64,000 bases of DNA, taken from NCBI GenBank assembly GCA_018606805.1, contig JAGYWI010000001.1, positions 297,267 through 361,266 on the forward strand, written 5' to 3'. This stretch comes from Candidatus Magnetomicrobium cryptolimnococcus. GTDB lineage: Bacteria; Nitrospirota; Thermodesulfovibrionia; Thermodesulfovibrionales; Magnetobacteriaceae. The notes beneath the pieces were generated by a model. The model was not told where the DNA came from, ran no database searches, and worked only from the letters and a program-made list of their open reading frames with translations. The stretch's first letter is position 1. Every line of letters starts with the position of its first letter. The position numbers were made by a program, and so were the translations under genes. Positions 17,927 through 26,574 of the stretch are shown here, piece by piece.

Positions 17927-18011
17927 TTTGCAAGGCATTATTAAAAATAATAAGGAAACAAATACACAGTGAGGGCGATGCCTTCACACCCTTGAACCCC
18001 AAAAACTATTT
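17927..18011 (+). repeat. Structured dispersed repeat, family 1, copy A (short form)
   Basis: TTTGCAAGG, then stem 1 (ATTATT-AAA-AATAAT), then AAGGAAACAAATACACAGTG, stem 2 (GTGAGGGC-GAT-GCCTTCAC, 17969-17987), and CCCTTGAACC. Copy B at 23339 has the same modules with a compensatory base-pair change in stem 1. The element follows the cinA-like gene by 32 bases. No ORF is present. Confidence 0.75.
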
Positions 18012-18038
18012 CATGAGACATGATAAAAAATACTGTTA

Positions 18039-18191
18039 TTATTTTTTGCAAACCATTTTTATTTTGGTATATATAAATCCTAAAACTCTTATTGCCAAAG
18101 ATAGTACCCCTATCTCTTTTACTTTATTTTGTAATACTACATTACCATTTAGTAAATAAATACAAATATTTGTATCAAGTAAATATTTCAC
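18039..18191 (-). pseudogene. Truncated VapC-like PIN toxin
   Basis: A GTG at 18191 overlaps the antitoxin stop (GTGA). It opens a 50-codon frame beginning VKYLLDTNICIYLLNGN, the classic VapC N-terminus with the first catalytic aspartate. Similarity fades after about 33 residues, and the frame ends in a stop at 18039 beside a TGCAAACCAT that also begins repeat copy B. A complete PIN domain needs about 130 residues with further acidic residues, so this one should be inactive. Insertion of repeat DNA or deletion is the likely cause. Confidence 0.7.
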
Positions 18192-18445
18192 AATATATCA
18201 TCCTTATTAAAAGCAGATTTCCTAAATAGTTCTATATCACGTATTTGTTCTTCAACACTTCTACCGTCCTCCCAAGTACCACAAACAGATAGAAAATCTT
18301 CAGTCAATATTTTTTCATTTACCTCAACAAACAAAATCTCATCTTTGAAAGAATGCACCATATCCATAACTTTTCTTTGAAGCTCGTCAGGTAATCCTTG
18401 TATCTCTTTTAAAATATCTTCCTCATAAATTGTTTTTGTCTCCAT
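18188..18445 (-). CDS. VapB/DUF2281-like antitoxin
   Basis: An 85-residue protein (YEEDILKEIQGLPDELQRKVMDMVHSFKDEI...) of the type paired with VapC toxins. The pattern LPDELQRKVMDMVHSF resembles DUF2281 antitoxins. Its stop overlaps by 4 bp the start of a truncated vapC, confirming a toxin-antitoxin layout. The C-terminal half (EDGRSVEEQIRDIELFRKSAF) resembles toxin-binding segments. With the toxin broken, the antitoxin is probably an orphan. Confidence 0.7.
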   Translation of the reverse strand: METKTIYEEDILKEIQGLPDELQRKVMDMVHSFKDEILFVEVNEKILTEDFLSVCGTWEDGRSVEEQIRDIELFRKSAFNKDDIL

Positions 18446-18477
18446 ATTACGATTCCTTATATTTTACGTAATAAAGG

Positions 18478-18541
18478 AAGGACAGAGTCCTTTCCCCTTT
18501 TTTTTCCATCTTTCTCAAAAGGATTTCCCCCGTCCTTTTTT
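18478..18541 (-). repeat. Dispersed hairpin repeat, family 2, diverged copy
   Basis: On the minus strand the element reads GGACGGGGGAAATCCTTTTG with AGAAA after it, then a purine run and GGGGAAAGGACTCTGTCC. It shares the GGGGGAAA-CCTTTT core with the other family members, but the hairpin is partly lost. It sits between cytochrome b6 and the antitoxin gene. Confidence 0.5.
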
Positions 18542-18553
18542 ATCTTCATTAAT

Positions 18554-19201
18554 TTACAGATTTCGTTTTATACCAAGACGCCTTACCATGTGAAAGTGCA
18601 CCCAAAGCGCCATCATCATAAAAAACGGTATCCAAAGCACATGCATACTATAAAATCTAATTAAAGTAACCCCTGTAACATCCAACCCACCACGAATAAA
18701 ATACATAATATATTTACCAATAGCAGGAATAGTAGATGCCATAGATGTACCAACCTCAGTAGCCCAAAAGGCCTTTTGGTCCCACGGCAATAAATATCCA
18801 GTAAAACCAGAGGCAAAGGCAAGTAACATTGCTAATGTTCCAACTAGCCAGTTCAACTGCCTCGGTGGGGCATAGGCTTTATGTATAAACACCCTTAGCG
18901 TATGCAAAATTATAAAGACAATAAATAACGTTGCAGACCAGTTGTGCACACTCCTGATGACCTTACCAAAACGCACCTCATGTTGAATCTTAACAATGCT
19001 GTCGTATGCCTCAAGCTCGGAAGGAACATAATATATAGAAAGTAAAAGCCCAGTAACAATCAAACAAAGATAGGACGTAAAAGCCGCCCCCCCGAGACAA
19101 TGAAAATATGTAATCTTTTCTGGTAGGCTACGTTTAAGAAATCGTTTATGTACAACCTTTAAATTAAATCTGCGGTCTATCCAATCAAATATTTTCCCCA
19201 T
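18554..19201 (-). CDS. Cytochrome b6-type subunit (N-terminal half of cytochrome b)
   Basis: At 215 residues it has four predicted membrane helices and the bis-heme histidines: HNWSATLFIVFIILHT on one helix and HVLWIPFFMMMALWVHFHM on another. FHCLGGAAFTSYL and LLPWDQKAFWATEV are typical b6 motifs. Cytochrome b6 passes quinol electrons through two hemes b in the bc/b6f complex. It is encoded 8 bp downstream of the Rieske gene. The usual partner carrying the PEWY motif (subunit IV) and the cytochrome c are not adjacent. Confidence 0.9.
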   Translation of the reverse strand: MGKIFDWIDRRFNLKVVHKRFLKRSLPEKITYFHCLGGAAFTSYLCLIVTGLLLSIYYVPSELEAYDSIVKIQHEVRFGKVIRSVHNWSATLFIVFIILHTLRVFIHKAYAPPRQLNWLVGTLAMLLAFASGFTGYLLPWDQKAFWATEVGTSMASTIPAIGKYIMYFIRGGLDVTGVTLIRFYSMHVLWIPFFMMMALWVHFHMVRRLGIKRNL

Positions 19202-19209
19202 AGTTTTTT

Positions 19210-19656
19210 TTAAACCTTAATCCCTACATAGACCCTGCCATCAGCAATCTTCAATGGCAGCTCCGTTAATGGCTTAGGTGGTGGACCATCTGTAACCTGC
19301 CCTCTTATATCATACTTACCGCCATGACAGGGACAAATAAATGCCTTTTCATGATTATTATATTTAACAAGACACCCCAAATGACTACACACAGGTGATA
19401 ACCCCAAAATACTGCCTTTATCAGCTACTATATAAAATCCTGTCTGTACGTCCTTTTCCTTATGTTTGTATGTAAAATCAACCCTTTTAACTCCCTTTCT
19501 CGGCAGCTCATCTTCAGCCAAGATGTCAAAAAAAACGGTCTTCCTTCTTGAAATATTTGATGGATATATAAATAACACTGATAAAGACGACGTTATAATG
19601 CCTACCGAAAAGAAAAAGGTTTTAATTATTTTTTTTAAAAATATTCGTCTATCCAT
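19210..19656 (-). CDS. Rieske 2Fe-2S protein
   Basis: A twin-arginine-type N-terminus (MDRRIFLKK) and one hydrophobic segment anchor the protein with its cluster domain outside. Cluster ligands are in CSHLGC and CPCHGGKYD. At 148 residues it is a compact Rieske subunit. It takes an electron from quinol at the Qo site and hands it to a cytochrome c. It forms an operon with cytochrome b6 (8 bp spacing) and follows the HU/IHF gene by 21 bp. Confidence 0.92.
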   Translation of the reverse strand: MDRRIFLKKIIKTFFFSVGIITSSLSVLFIYPSNISRRKTVFFDILAEDELPRKGVKRVDFTYKHKEKDVQTGFYIVADKGSILGLSPVCSHLGCLVKYNNHEKAFICPCHGGKYDIRGQVTDGPPPKPLTELPLKIADGRVYVGIKV

Positions 19657-19677
19657 AAAAATAATAAAACGGCTACT

Positions 19678-19974
19678 TTATACTCCTTTTTGATTATTCA
19701 TCATTTCCCTCAACTCTTTACCCACTTTAAAATGCAGCACTTTTTTTCTAGGCACTTCCACCTGCTCGCCTGTTTTGGGATTTCTAGCTGTACGGGAATT
19801 TCTACGTTTTACTTTAAAATTACCAAACCCGCGGATCTCTACCTTTTCGTCATTTTGAAGAGCAACTGTTATACTATTAAAAAAGGCATCTACAATTATC
19901 TCCGTCTGCACCTTTGAAAGCCCCGGAACTTGTTCAGATACCTTTGTTATTAGCTCTGATTTTGTCATATTCAC
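19678..19974 (-). CDS. HU/IHF family DNA-bending protein
   Basis: A 98-residue member with the DNA-clasping arm GFGNFKVKRRNSRTARNPKTG, including the proline that intercalates DNA, followed by VEVPRKKVLHFKVGKEL. The sequence is closer to IHF-type proteins than to typical HU. The rpsA-sppA-HU/IHF neighbourhood resembles the rpsA-ihfB link in proteobacteria. It is expected to shape the nucleoid and assist regulatory complexes. Confidence 0.93.
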   Translation of the reverse strand: MNMTKSELITKVSEQVPGLSKVQTEIIVDAFFNSITVALQNDEKVEIRGFGNFKVKRRNSRTARNPKTGEQVEVPRKKVLHFKVGKELREMMNNQKGV

Positions 19975-20005
19975 CTCATCTTTAAAGCGTACACTAAAGG
20001 CAATA

Positions 20006-20866
20006 TTAGTTATTACCGTATGGTAATAGCATGTAGTGCATATTTAAAGCACCGGGCTTTTGAAAAAGAGTACCAAACATACTTTTACTTAAAAATTCAT
20101 CAAAATTAAAGTTATCCTTTGGAGTAACAACTTGTGGTTTGCCCTCTATATTGGCTATCTTAGCGGCTTCATTAATAGCATCTTGCAGACCTCCAAGCTT
20201 ATCCACAAGCGATAATTTTTGTGCCTGTCTGCCCGTAAATATGCGTCCATCTGCTATTTCTCTAATACGTTCAACCGGTATTTTTCTGCCAAGCGCCACT
20301 GCCTCAATAAACTGCTCATGTATATCATCCATATTCATCTGTAGTATCTTTCTTTGCTCCTCGCCAATACCCCGAAATACTGACGCCAAATCCTTATACT
20401 TACCACTGGTTATTACCTCACTCTTAACACCAATCTTCTCCATTAAGCCACCAACATTAACAATCTCCATAATAACCCCAATAGAGCCAGTAATCGTACC
20501 TGGCGTTGCAACAATTTTAGTAGCAGCTGCTGAGATATAGTACCCACCAGATGCCGCAAGTGAACCCATAGAGACTACCACGGGTTTCACTTTTGCAATC
20601 CTCTTAACCTCTTCATATATTTCCTGCGAAGGAGACACTGCCCCACCGGGACTATTTACCCTCAAGATAATAGCCTTTATAGATTTGTTCTCCCTGTAGT
20701 TTTCAAGCTGCTCTATAATCTTTTCAGACTCCATAATAACCCCCTCTACCTTTATCAAACCAACTTTTTCACCTATAGATAGCGGTTTTTCCACAAAAGC
20801 AGCTATTATCCCAGCAATTATCAAAACCACAAAAAGCACACTAAACACTATACAGACCTTCTTCAT
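20006..20866 (-). CDS. sppA: Signal peptide peptidase SppA (short form)
   Basis: A single N-terminal membrane helix (VCIVFSVLFVVLIIAGIIAAF) precedes an S49 protease domain of about 240 residues. The serine is in GSLAASGGYYI and the lysine in SGKYKDLAS. LRVNSPGGAVSPSQEIYEEV is a conserved motif. The enzyme digests leftover signal peptides in the membrane, as a homo-oligomer in short forms of 286 residues like this one. It overlaps rpsA by 4 bp. Confidence 0.92.
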   Translation of the reverse strand: MKKVCIVFSVLFVVLIIAGIIAAFVEKPLSIGEKVGLIKVEGVIMESEKIIEQLENYRENKSIKAIILRVNSPGGAVSPSQEIYEEVKRIAKVKPVVVSMGSLAASGGYYISAAATKIVATPGTITGSIGVIMEIVNVGGLMEKIGVKSEVITSGKYKDLASVFRGIGEEQRKILQMNMDDIHEQFIEAVALGRKIPVERIREIADGRIFTGRQAQKLSLVDKLGGLQDAINEAAKIANIEGKPQVVTPKDNFNFDEFLSKSMFGTLFQKPGALNMHYMLLPYGNN

Positions 20867-22449
20867 TTGCTATCTTCTTCTAAACGGCTAGCAGGAAACA
20901 TACTAAGTCCTATCTTCTTTTGCTCAAAATCCATCTTAATAATCCTCGCCTTTATCATATCAGACTCCTTGTACTGCTCGCCATCTTCCCGCTTAACCAC
21001 CTCCGAGGCATACACTAACCCCTCAACACTATCTTCTATATCAACAAAAATCCCGTGCTCCGTAACCCGAAGCACCTTACACTCCACCTCATCACCTAAC
21101 TTAAATCTCGTCGGTATTTGCTCTATCCACGGGTCTGCATCCAACTGCTTAATACCAAGTAGCATTCGCTCTTTATCCGGTTCAAGGCTTAAAATAACAG
21201 CCTCCACCTTTTGTCTAAGCTTAAACACCTCAGACGGATGGCGTATATGTTTTGTCCACGATATATCAGATATATGGATAAGGGCATCAACGCCCTCAGG
21301 CATACCAACAAAAATCCCAAAATCTGTTATGGTCCTAACCTTACCAGTCACACGCTGCCCTACCCTATATTTTTGTGCAACTAACTCCCACGGTTTTGGT
21401 TTCAGTTGTTTAATACCAAGGGAAATTCGTCGCTGCCCCTTATCAACCTTTAAAACCACAGCATGTACCACATCGCCAACTTCTATGTACTTTGACGGAT
21501 GGCCCGGTTTTGATGACCAATCCAACTCAGACACATGGACTAGCCCCTCAACCCCCTCTTCAAGCTCAACAAATGCCCCATAATCAGTAAGACCAACCAC
21601 CTTACCTTCAACCTTCTTCCCATCGGCATACCGCGTATCTATATCAATCCACGGGTCTTGTTTCTTTTGCTTAAACCCAAGCGTAACCTTAGCGTTTTGC
21701 ACATCATACTTTAGCACAATAACCTCTATTTCCTGTCCAACGGAAAACACATCCGAGGGATGATCAATCCTCCCCCATGAAATATCAGAAATATGCAAAA
21801 GCCCGTCTATCTCCCCAAGGTCTACAAACACCCCATAATCTGTAATGTTCTTAACAGTACCTTTTATAATAGAGCCTTCTTTTATTCTTCCTTTAGTTTC
21901 TTCTCGTTTCTTGGTCTTTTCCTCTTCTATAACGGCACGCCTTGACACTATAACATTATTTAACTTACTGTTTAGCTTTAAGATCTTAAAGCGACACGAC
22001 ATACCAACCACATCGTCTGAAAACTTAACCGGCTTTACATCAAATTGAGAGCCGGGCAAAAAAGCCTTAACCCCATTTATATCAACAAAAAATCCCCCCT
22101 TCGTCTTATCAACAATCTTCCCCTCCACGATTTCATCTTCATCAAAGGATTTTTGGAGTTTTTGCTGCGTAATAATCCTCTTAGCCCTTGCCTTTGATAG
22201 ATTAACAATGCCCTCAGCATCTTTCATATCGGAAACCAATACCTCTATAGTATCGCCCTCTTTCAGTACATTAAGTTCCTCCTGAGTAAACTCCTCTATA
22301 GGGATAAAGCCTTCCGACTTATACCCTATATCTACAACAACGGCAGTGGCCTTTTTAGCAACCACCTTCCCATTTAATATCATACCAACTTCTATACCCC
22401 GAAAAGTTTCCGCATAAAGCTGCTCCATATCATTATCATGTACTTCCAT
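20863..22449 (-). CDS. rpsA: 30S ribosomal protein S1 (six S1 domains)
   Basis: Six tandem S1 OB-fold domains are visible through repeats of the type VKNITDYGVFVDLGEIDGLLHISDISW, VVGLTDYGAFVELEEGVEGLVHVSELDW and VRTITDFGIFVGMPEGVDALIHISDISW. The first domain (GMILNGKVVAKKATAVVVDIGYKSEGFI) is the ribosome-contact domain. At 528 residues it is the proteobacterial-type length. S1 delivers mRNA to the 30S subunit. It lies 15 bp after ispH and overlaps sppA. Confidence 0.95.
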   Translation of the reverse strand: MEVHDNDMEQLYAETFRGIEVGMILNGKVVAKKATAVVVDIGYKSEGFIPIEEFTQEELNVLKEGDTIEVLVSDMKDAEGIVNLSKARAKRIITQQKLQKSFDEDEIVEGKIVDKTKGGFFVDINGVKAFLPGSQFDVKPVKFSDDVVGMSCRFKILKLNSKLNNVIVSRRAVIEEEKTKKREETKGRIKEGSIIKGTVKNITDYGVFVDLGEIDGLLHISDISWGRIDHPSDVFSVGQEIEVIVLKYDVQNAKVTLGFKQKKQDPWIDIDTRYADGKKVEGKVVGLTDYGAFVELEEGVEGLVHVSELDWSSKPGHPSKYIEVGDVVHAVVLKVDKGQRRISLGIKQLKPKPWELVAQKYRVGQRVTGKVRTITDFGIFVGMPEGVDALIHISDISWTKHIRHPSEVFKLRQKVEAVILSLEPDKERMLLGIKQLDADPWIEQIPTRFKLGDEVECKVLRVTEHGIFVDIEDSVEGLVYASEVVKREDGEQYKESDMIKARIIKMDFEQKKIGLSMFPASRLEEDSK

Positions 22450-22464
22450 AAGGTCCCTATCCCC

Positions 22465-23328
22465 CTATATATTATTAATTCTCTTGACTATCTCTTCTAT
22501 GATCCAGTCTGGCGTGGATGCCCCTGCTGTAACACCCACACGGCTTACGCCATTAAACCACAGCGGGTCTATTTCATCAGCCGTTTCTATGTGATAAGTG
22601 TGCACACCTGTACTTAGACATAAAGTAGCCAATTGCGTAGTATTTGCACTATTTTTACCACCTGCTACAATCATCATCTCAACGTTTTGACATATCTCTC
22701 TTGTTTCCTTCTGCCTTAGAGCCGTTGAATTACATATAGTATTGTATACCTTTAGCTCCTTGGCCTTTTCCACAACTACATTGAGTAACCGTCTTAAAGC
22801 ATCAAGAGGCTGCGTTGTCTGCACAACAATACCCACTTTATTATCAAGCTTACGCATATTGTTTGGATTAATATCCCTTGGGTTTTCACCGTTTTTCACT
22901 ACAATGACATCATCACCCACAAAACTCATTATAGACTTAACCTCTGGGTGGTCCTTATCCCCCAGTATTATTACCTGATAGCCCTCATTTCTAAGCAATT
23001 TAGCATATTCCTGAGCCTTTTTTACAAACGGACATGTTGCATCTATTATCTCAACCCCTGTAGCATCAAGCCTTTCATACATCGCAACAGGTATACCATG
23101 CGTTCTTATTATAACAGATTTCATCTCTTTTGATGGTTCATCAACACTAAAAACTCCCTTCTGGCTAAGCTTTTCAACAACCTGTGGATTATGTATTATA
23201 GGCCCAAGGGTGCACACACCATCCCTTTTAGACGCTAGCTCAAAGGCTATCTTCACAGCCCTCTTCACTCCAAAACAAAACCCCGCGCGTTTTGCCAACG
23301 TTATGTCCAATGCTACTTCCTCTACCAA
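22465..23328 (-). CDS. ispH: 4-hydroxy-3-methylbut-2-enyl diphosphate reductase
   Basis: An iron-sulfur enzyme giving IPP and DMAPP in the last step of the MEP isoprenoid pathway. The three cluster cysteines are in RAGFCFGVKRA, IDATCPFVKKA and TICNSTALRQKET. HNPQVVEKL and TAGASTPDWIIEEI are family signatures. At 287 residues the length is usual. It is the first gene of the ispH-rpsA-sppA group, separated from cmk by a structured repeat. Linkage of ispH and rpsA is common in Gram-negatives and Clostridia. Confidence 0.95.
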   Translation of the reverse strand: MVEEVALDITLAKRAGFCFGVKRAVKIAFELASKRDGVCTLGPIIHNPQVVEKLSQKGVFSVDEPSKEMKSVIIRTHGIPVAMYERLDATGVEIIDATCPFVKKAQEYAKLLRNEGYQVIILGDKDHPEVKSIMSFVGDDVIVVKNGENPRDINPNNMRKLDNKVGIVVQTTQPLDALRRLLNVVVEKAKELKVYNTICNSTALRQKETREICQNVEMMIVAGGKNSANTTQLATLCLSTGVHTYHIETADEIDPLWFNGVSRVGVTAGASTPDWIIEEIVKRINNI

Positions 23329-23338
23329 AACGATTATA

Positions 23339-23490
23339 TTTGCAAACCATCATTAAAAATGATAGGGAAACAAATACATAGTGAGGGTTCTACCCTCACA
23401 CTCCCTGTGTGCTGCCGCACCCTCCCTGGGACTCGCCCCTTTGGCCTACAGCTCAAGGGGTTAAACCCCTTGAACCACAACAAAAACCAT
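23339..23490 (+). repeat. Structured dispersed repeat, family 1, copy B (long form)
   Basis: TTTGCAAACC, stem 1 (ATCATT-AAA-AATGAT), AGGGAAACAAATACATAGTG, stem 2 (GTGAGGG-TTCTA-CCCTCAC, 23381-23399). About 65 extra bases follow, with a perfect palindrome (AAGGGGTTAAACCCCTT), then CTTGAACCACAA. Compared with copy A, stem 1 carries a compensatory C-G to T-A change. It lies between cmk and ispH, antisense to the operon, with no ORF. Confidence 0.8.
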
Positions 23491-23544
23491 TAGGTAGCTA
23501 CTAATTGATTTATATTTATACATACAAACACACATATTATTACG

Positions 23545-24204
23545 CTATCTATAATCTATAAATCGTAGAATTGCCGCCACGGTGTCATCTACGGATAATT
23601 TACTCGTATCTAATAAAAAGGCATCTGAGGCCTTCTTTAAGGGTGCCAGTTGCCTTTCTTCATCCAATTTATCACGAACAACGAGGTCAGTCAAGGCATC
23701 TGCCTCAGTAACCGTACTACCCATCTCTTTAAACTGCTCATACCGTCTACTTGCCCGACAGTACACATCTGCCGTTAAAAAAATCTTTTTCCACGCATTT
23801 GGAAAAACCACAGTGCCCATATCCCGCCCCTCTGCAACAAGGTCGGCATTATCGGCAAAACGACGCTGTATTAAAAGTAAAAAATCCCGCACCGACTTTT
23901 TCTTTGAAAAAATCGAAGAATAGCGTCCAGCATCCTTAGTCCTAATTGCATCAGTAACATCCCTACCATCAAGATAAAACCGCTTATTTGACCTGTCAAA
24001 ATCAACCACCGTACTTTCCAATACCCTACTTATATCTTCATCTAACGCATCACCATCAAAACCAGCATCTCTTAATTTTAAACCAACAGCTCGGTAATAA
24101 GCCCCCGTATCCAGATAGTCAAACCCCAAGCGTTCAGCTATCATGCGTGCTATAGTGCTTTTACCCGAACCAGCCGGTCCATCTATTGCAATAACCCTTT
24201 TCAC
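23545..24204 (-). CDS. cmk: Cytidylate kinase
   Basis: It phosphorylates CMP and dCMP with ATP. The P-loop is IDGPAGSGKSTIARMI. Further motifs include YLDTGAYYRAVGL, VAEGRDMGTVVFPNA (the NMP site) and a C-terminal RRYEQFKEMGSTV lid region. At 219 residues the length is normal. It overlaps aroA by 4 bp, matching the aroA-cmk-ispH-rpsA cluster known from Clostridia and other phyla. Confidence 0.95.
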   Translation of the reverse strand: MKRVIAIDGPAGSGKSTIARMIAERLGFDYLDTGAYYRAVGLKLRDAGFDGDALDEDISRVLESTVVDFDRSNKRFYLDGRDVTDAIRTKDAGRYSSIFSKKKSVRDFLLLIQRRFADNADLVAEGRDMGTVVFPNAWKKIFLTADVYCRASRRYEQFKEMGSTVTEADALTDLVVRDKLDEERQLAPLKKASDAFLLDTSKLSVDDTVAAILRFIDYR

Positions 24205-25544
24205 TTAACGGCAAGTCTCCTTATTGTGTCGTAAAAACCGGGAAACGATATTTCAGATGCCTTATAACCAACGATTTCAGTCTGTCCCTTAGCCATCAAC
24301 GCTGCTATAGAAAACGCCATAGCCACCCTGTGATCATTATAACTATTAACCAAAGCCCCCTTTAATTGCACAGGTCCTTCTACTGCCAAGCCATCTTCAA
24401 ACTCCTCTACAGTAACCCCCATGTTTCTAAGCCCAGCTGTCATAGCTGCTATGCGGTCTGACTCCTTTACACGTAACTCCTTAGCTCCCCTTATCTCGGT
24501 AACTCCCCTTGCCTGAGTTGCCAACACACAAAGAATTGGAAACTCATCTATAACACTCGGTATATCATTACTACCAATACTGATAGCCTTTAACCCATCC
24601 GTATAACGACATAAAAGCTCCCCGACAGGCTCCCCCGAATTTGCCTTTAAATTTTCAATCTTAACATCTGCCCCCATTTGCCTTAAGACATCCAAAAATC
24701 CGGTTCTTGTGGGATTTAACCCCACACCCTTTATAAGCACCTCAGAGCCATTAATAACACAGGCGGCAGCTATTATAAAGGCAGCCGATGAAAAATCCCC
24801 AGGTACGGTAAAATCAGTTGCCTGTAATGTGCAACCACCCTCAACAGCAACAGTAAGCCCCTCCACCTTTAGACTTACCCCATAGGCTGGCAACATGCGC
24901 TCCGTGTGGTCTCTGGATTTAATTGGTTCTTCTATAATAGTCCTACCATGGGCAAAAAGCCCAGCTATTATCAGTGCGGATTTAACCTGAGCCGATGCCA
25001 CAGGCAGCTTATAAGTTATAGGCGTAAGCTTACCACCAATGATAGCAAGTGGTGGGTATTTAGACCAATCTCTTCCATAAATAAAAGCCCCCATTTGTCT
25101 TAATGGGTTTATAACTCTAGCCATAGGCCGACCAACTAAGGAATTGTCGCCCGTTAGACAGGTAAAAAATGGATAGGCACTCAAAAGACCAGCAAGTAAA
25201 CGCATAGTAGTACCTGAGTTACCACAATCAACAACCCCTTTAGGCTCCCTTAGGCCTGATGCCCCCTTACCTTTTATAATAAGCGTATCTGTAATAGTGC
25301 TATCAGTGCCAACACTATTATAATGAACGCCATAGTTTTCAATATCAACGCCAAGACTACGGAAGGCGTGCACTGTACTGATAGGGTCTCCAGCATTTAA
25401 AAACCCCTGTACAATGGAATCCCCTTCCGCAATAGCTGCAAAAAATATAGCCCTATGCGATATGGACTTATCCCCTGGCGGTATAAACTCACCTTTTAAT
25501 GCCCCAAGGGCACACACCTTCAATGACTCTACACTACTTGACAC
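24201..25544 (-). CDS. aroA: 3-phosphoshikimate 1-carboxyvinyltransferase (EPSP synthase)
   Basis: This is the shikimate pathway step joining PEP to shikimate-3-phosphate. PPGDKSISHRAIF, VDCGNSGTTMRLLAGLLSAYPFF, TGDNSLVGRPMARVI and LRVKESDRIAAM are family signatures. At 447 residues, with two repeating domains, the length is normal. Translation starts at a GTG (25544) that overlaps the end of tyrA by 11 bp, which implies coupling. Glyphosate sensitivity class was not determined. Confidence 0.95.
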   Translation of the reverse strand: MSSSVESLKVCALGALKGEFIPPGDKSISHRAIFFAAIAEGDSIVQGFLNAGDPISTVHAFRSLGVDIENYGVHYNSVGTDSTITDTLIIKGKGASGLREPKGVVDCGNSGTTMRLLAGLLSAYPFFTCLTGDNSLVGRPMARVINPLRQMGAFIYGRDWSKYPPLAIIGGKLTPITYKLPVASAQVKSALIIAGLFAHGRTIIEEPIKSRDHTERMLPAYGVSLKVEGLTVAVEGGCTLQATDFTVPGDFSSAAFIIAAACVINGSEVLIKGVGLNPTRTGFLDVLRQMGADVKIENLKANSGEPVGELLCRYTDGLKAISIGSNDIPSVIDEFPILCVLATQARGVTEIRGAKELRVKESDRIAAMTAGLRNMGVTVEEFEDGLAVEGPVQLKGALVNSYNDHRVAMAFSIAALMAKGQTEIVGYKASEISFPGFYDTIRRLAVK

Positions 25545-26424
25545 GTTTATTATTCCCCTTTGGCTGTAATTCTTCTCTTAAACGCCGTGCCCTTTCAACC
25601 TCAGCACTAAATGCGTCCCTTTGTCCTGTTTTTAAAAAGCCGGCTATTTTATTTAACGTCTTTATATATGATTCCAAATGAGTTAAAATATTGTCTCGAT
25701 TCATAAAACATATATCAGTCCAAATAGATGCTGGACTGATGGCAATTCGAGTGGTATCGTAAAAGCCACTCCCACCGTATTGTAAAAATTCATGGTTTAT
25801 ATCACAGACAGAGTTAACCAGGGCATAAGCAAGCACATGTGGCATGTGACTAACAGAGGAATATATCTCATCATGCTCATCAGGTTTTAAACAAACAACA
25901 CTTGTACCAATTTTTTGCCAAAAACTAATAATCAAATCAAGTGAGCGCTTGTCGGTTTTATCCGTTGGCGTTATAATACACTTAGCAGAGTTAAAAAGCG
26001 AATCATCAGCATTTTCAAATCCGGAGCTTTCCTTGCCGGCAATCGGATGAACACCAACAAAAAACACCCCCTCAGGCATAACTGATTCCATAGCAGCCAC
26101 CACCTTACCCTTAACACTTCCCACATCACTTATAATAGTGCCTTGCCTCAGATAAGGCTTAATCTGCTCTACCATTGGTAGATAGGTCTCAAGCGGGGTT
26201 GCAAAGATTATAACGTTAGTCATACCAGTATTAACCATCAAGGCAAGCTCCTGCGGTACCACTGTAAAGTCATCTATAATCCCCAGTTCTTTAGCAGCGC
26301 TTAAACGCTCCTCATTCCTACCAAAACCAATAACACGACTAACAAGCTTATGCTTCTTAGCTGCCAACGCAACAGATGCACCTATGAGCCCAACCCCAAT
26401 TATCCCTAAGTTATCAAAAAGCAA
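25534..26424 (-). CDS. tyrA: Prephenate dehydrogenase
   Basis: An NAD(P)-binding fold (LGIIGVGLIGASVALAAKK) and the prephenate/arogenate dehydrogenase core (GVHPIAGKESSGFENADDSLF, SSVSHMPHVLAYALV) are visible. It oxidatively decarboxylates prephenate (or arogenate) on the way to tyrosine. At 296 residues it lacks an ACT domain or a fused chorismate mutase. It is in the operon with aroF, aroA and pheA. Confidence 0.93.
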   Translation of the reverse strand: MLFDNLGIIGVGLIGASVALAAKKHKLVSRVIGFGRNEERLSAAKELGIIDDFTVVPQELALMVNTGMTNVIIFATPLETYLPMVEQIKPYLRQGTIISDVGSVKGKVVAAMESVMPEGVFFVGVHPIAGKESSGFENADDSLFNSAKCIITPTDKTDKRSLDLIISFWQKIGTSVVCLKPDEHDEIYSSVSHMPHVLAYALVNSVCDINHEFLQYGGSGFYDTTRIAISPASIWTDICFMNRDNILTHLESYIKTLNKIAGFLKTGQRDAFSAEVERARRLREELQPKGNNKRVK

Positions 26425-26574
26425 ACAAACCCCTCATTTTTTATTTATTCCAAAACTAAAGCAGATTAAATAAATAAGCAAACAACGCAAAAAATCCAAG
26501 TAAAAAATTAAAGTAACCGTCCCTCCCCCATCAAACAAGAACAGCTCCTTATCTAAAACCTAAGCAAACAAAAT

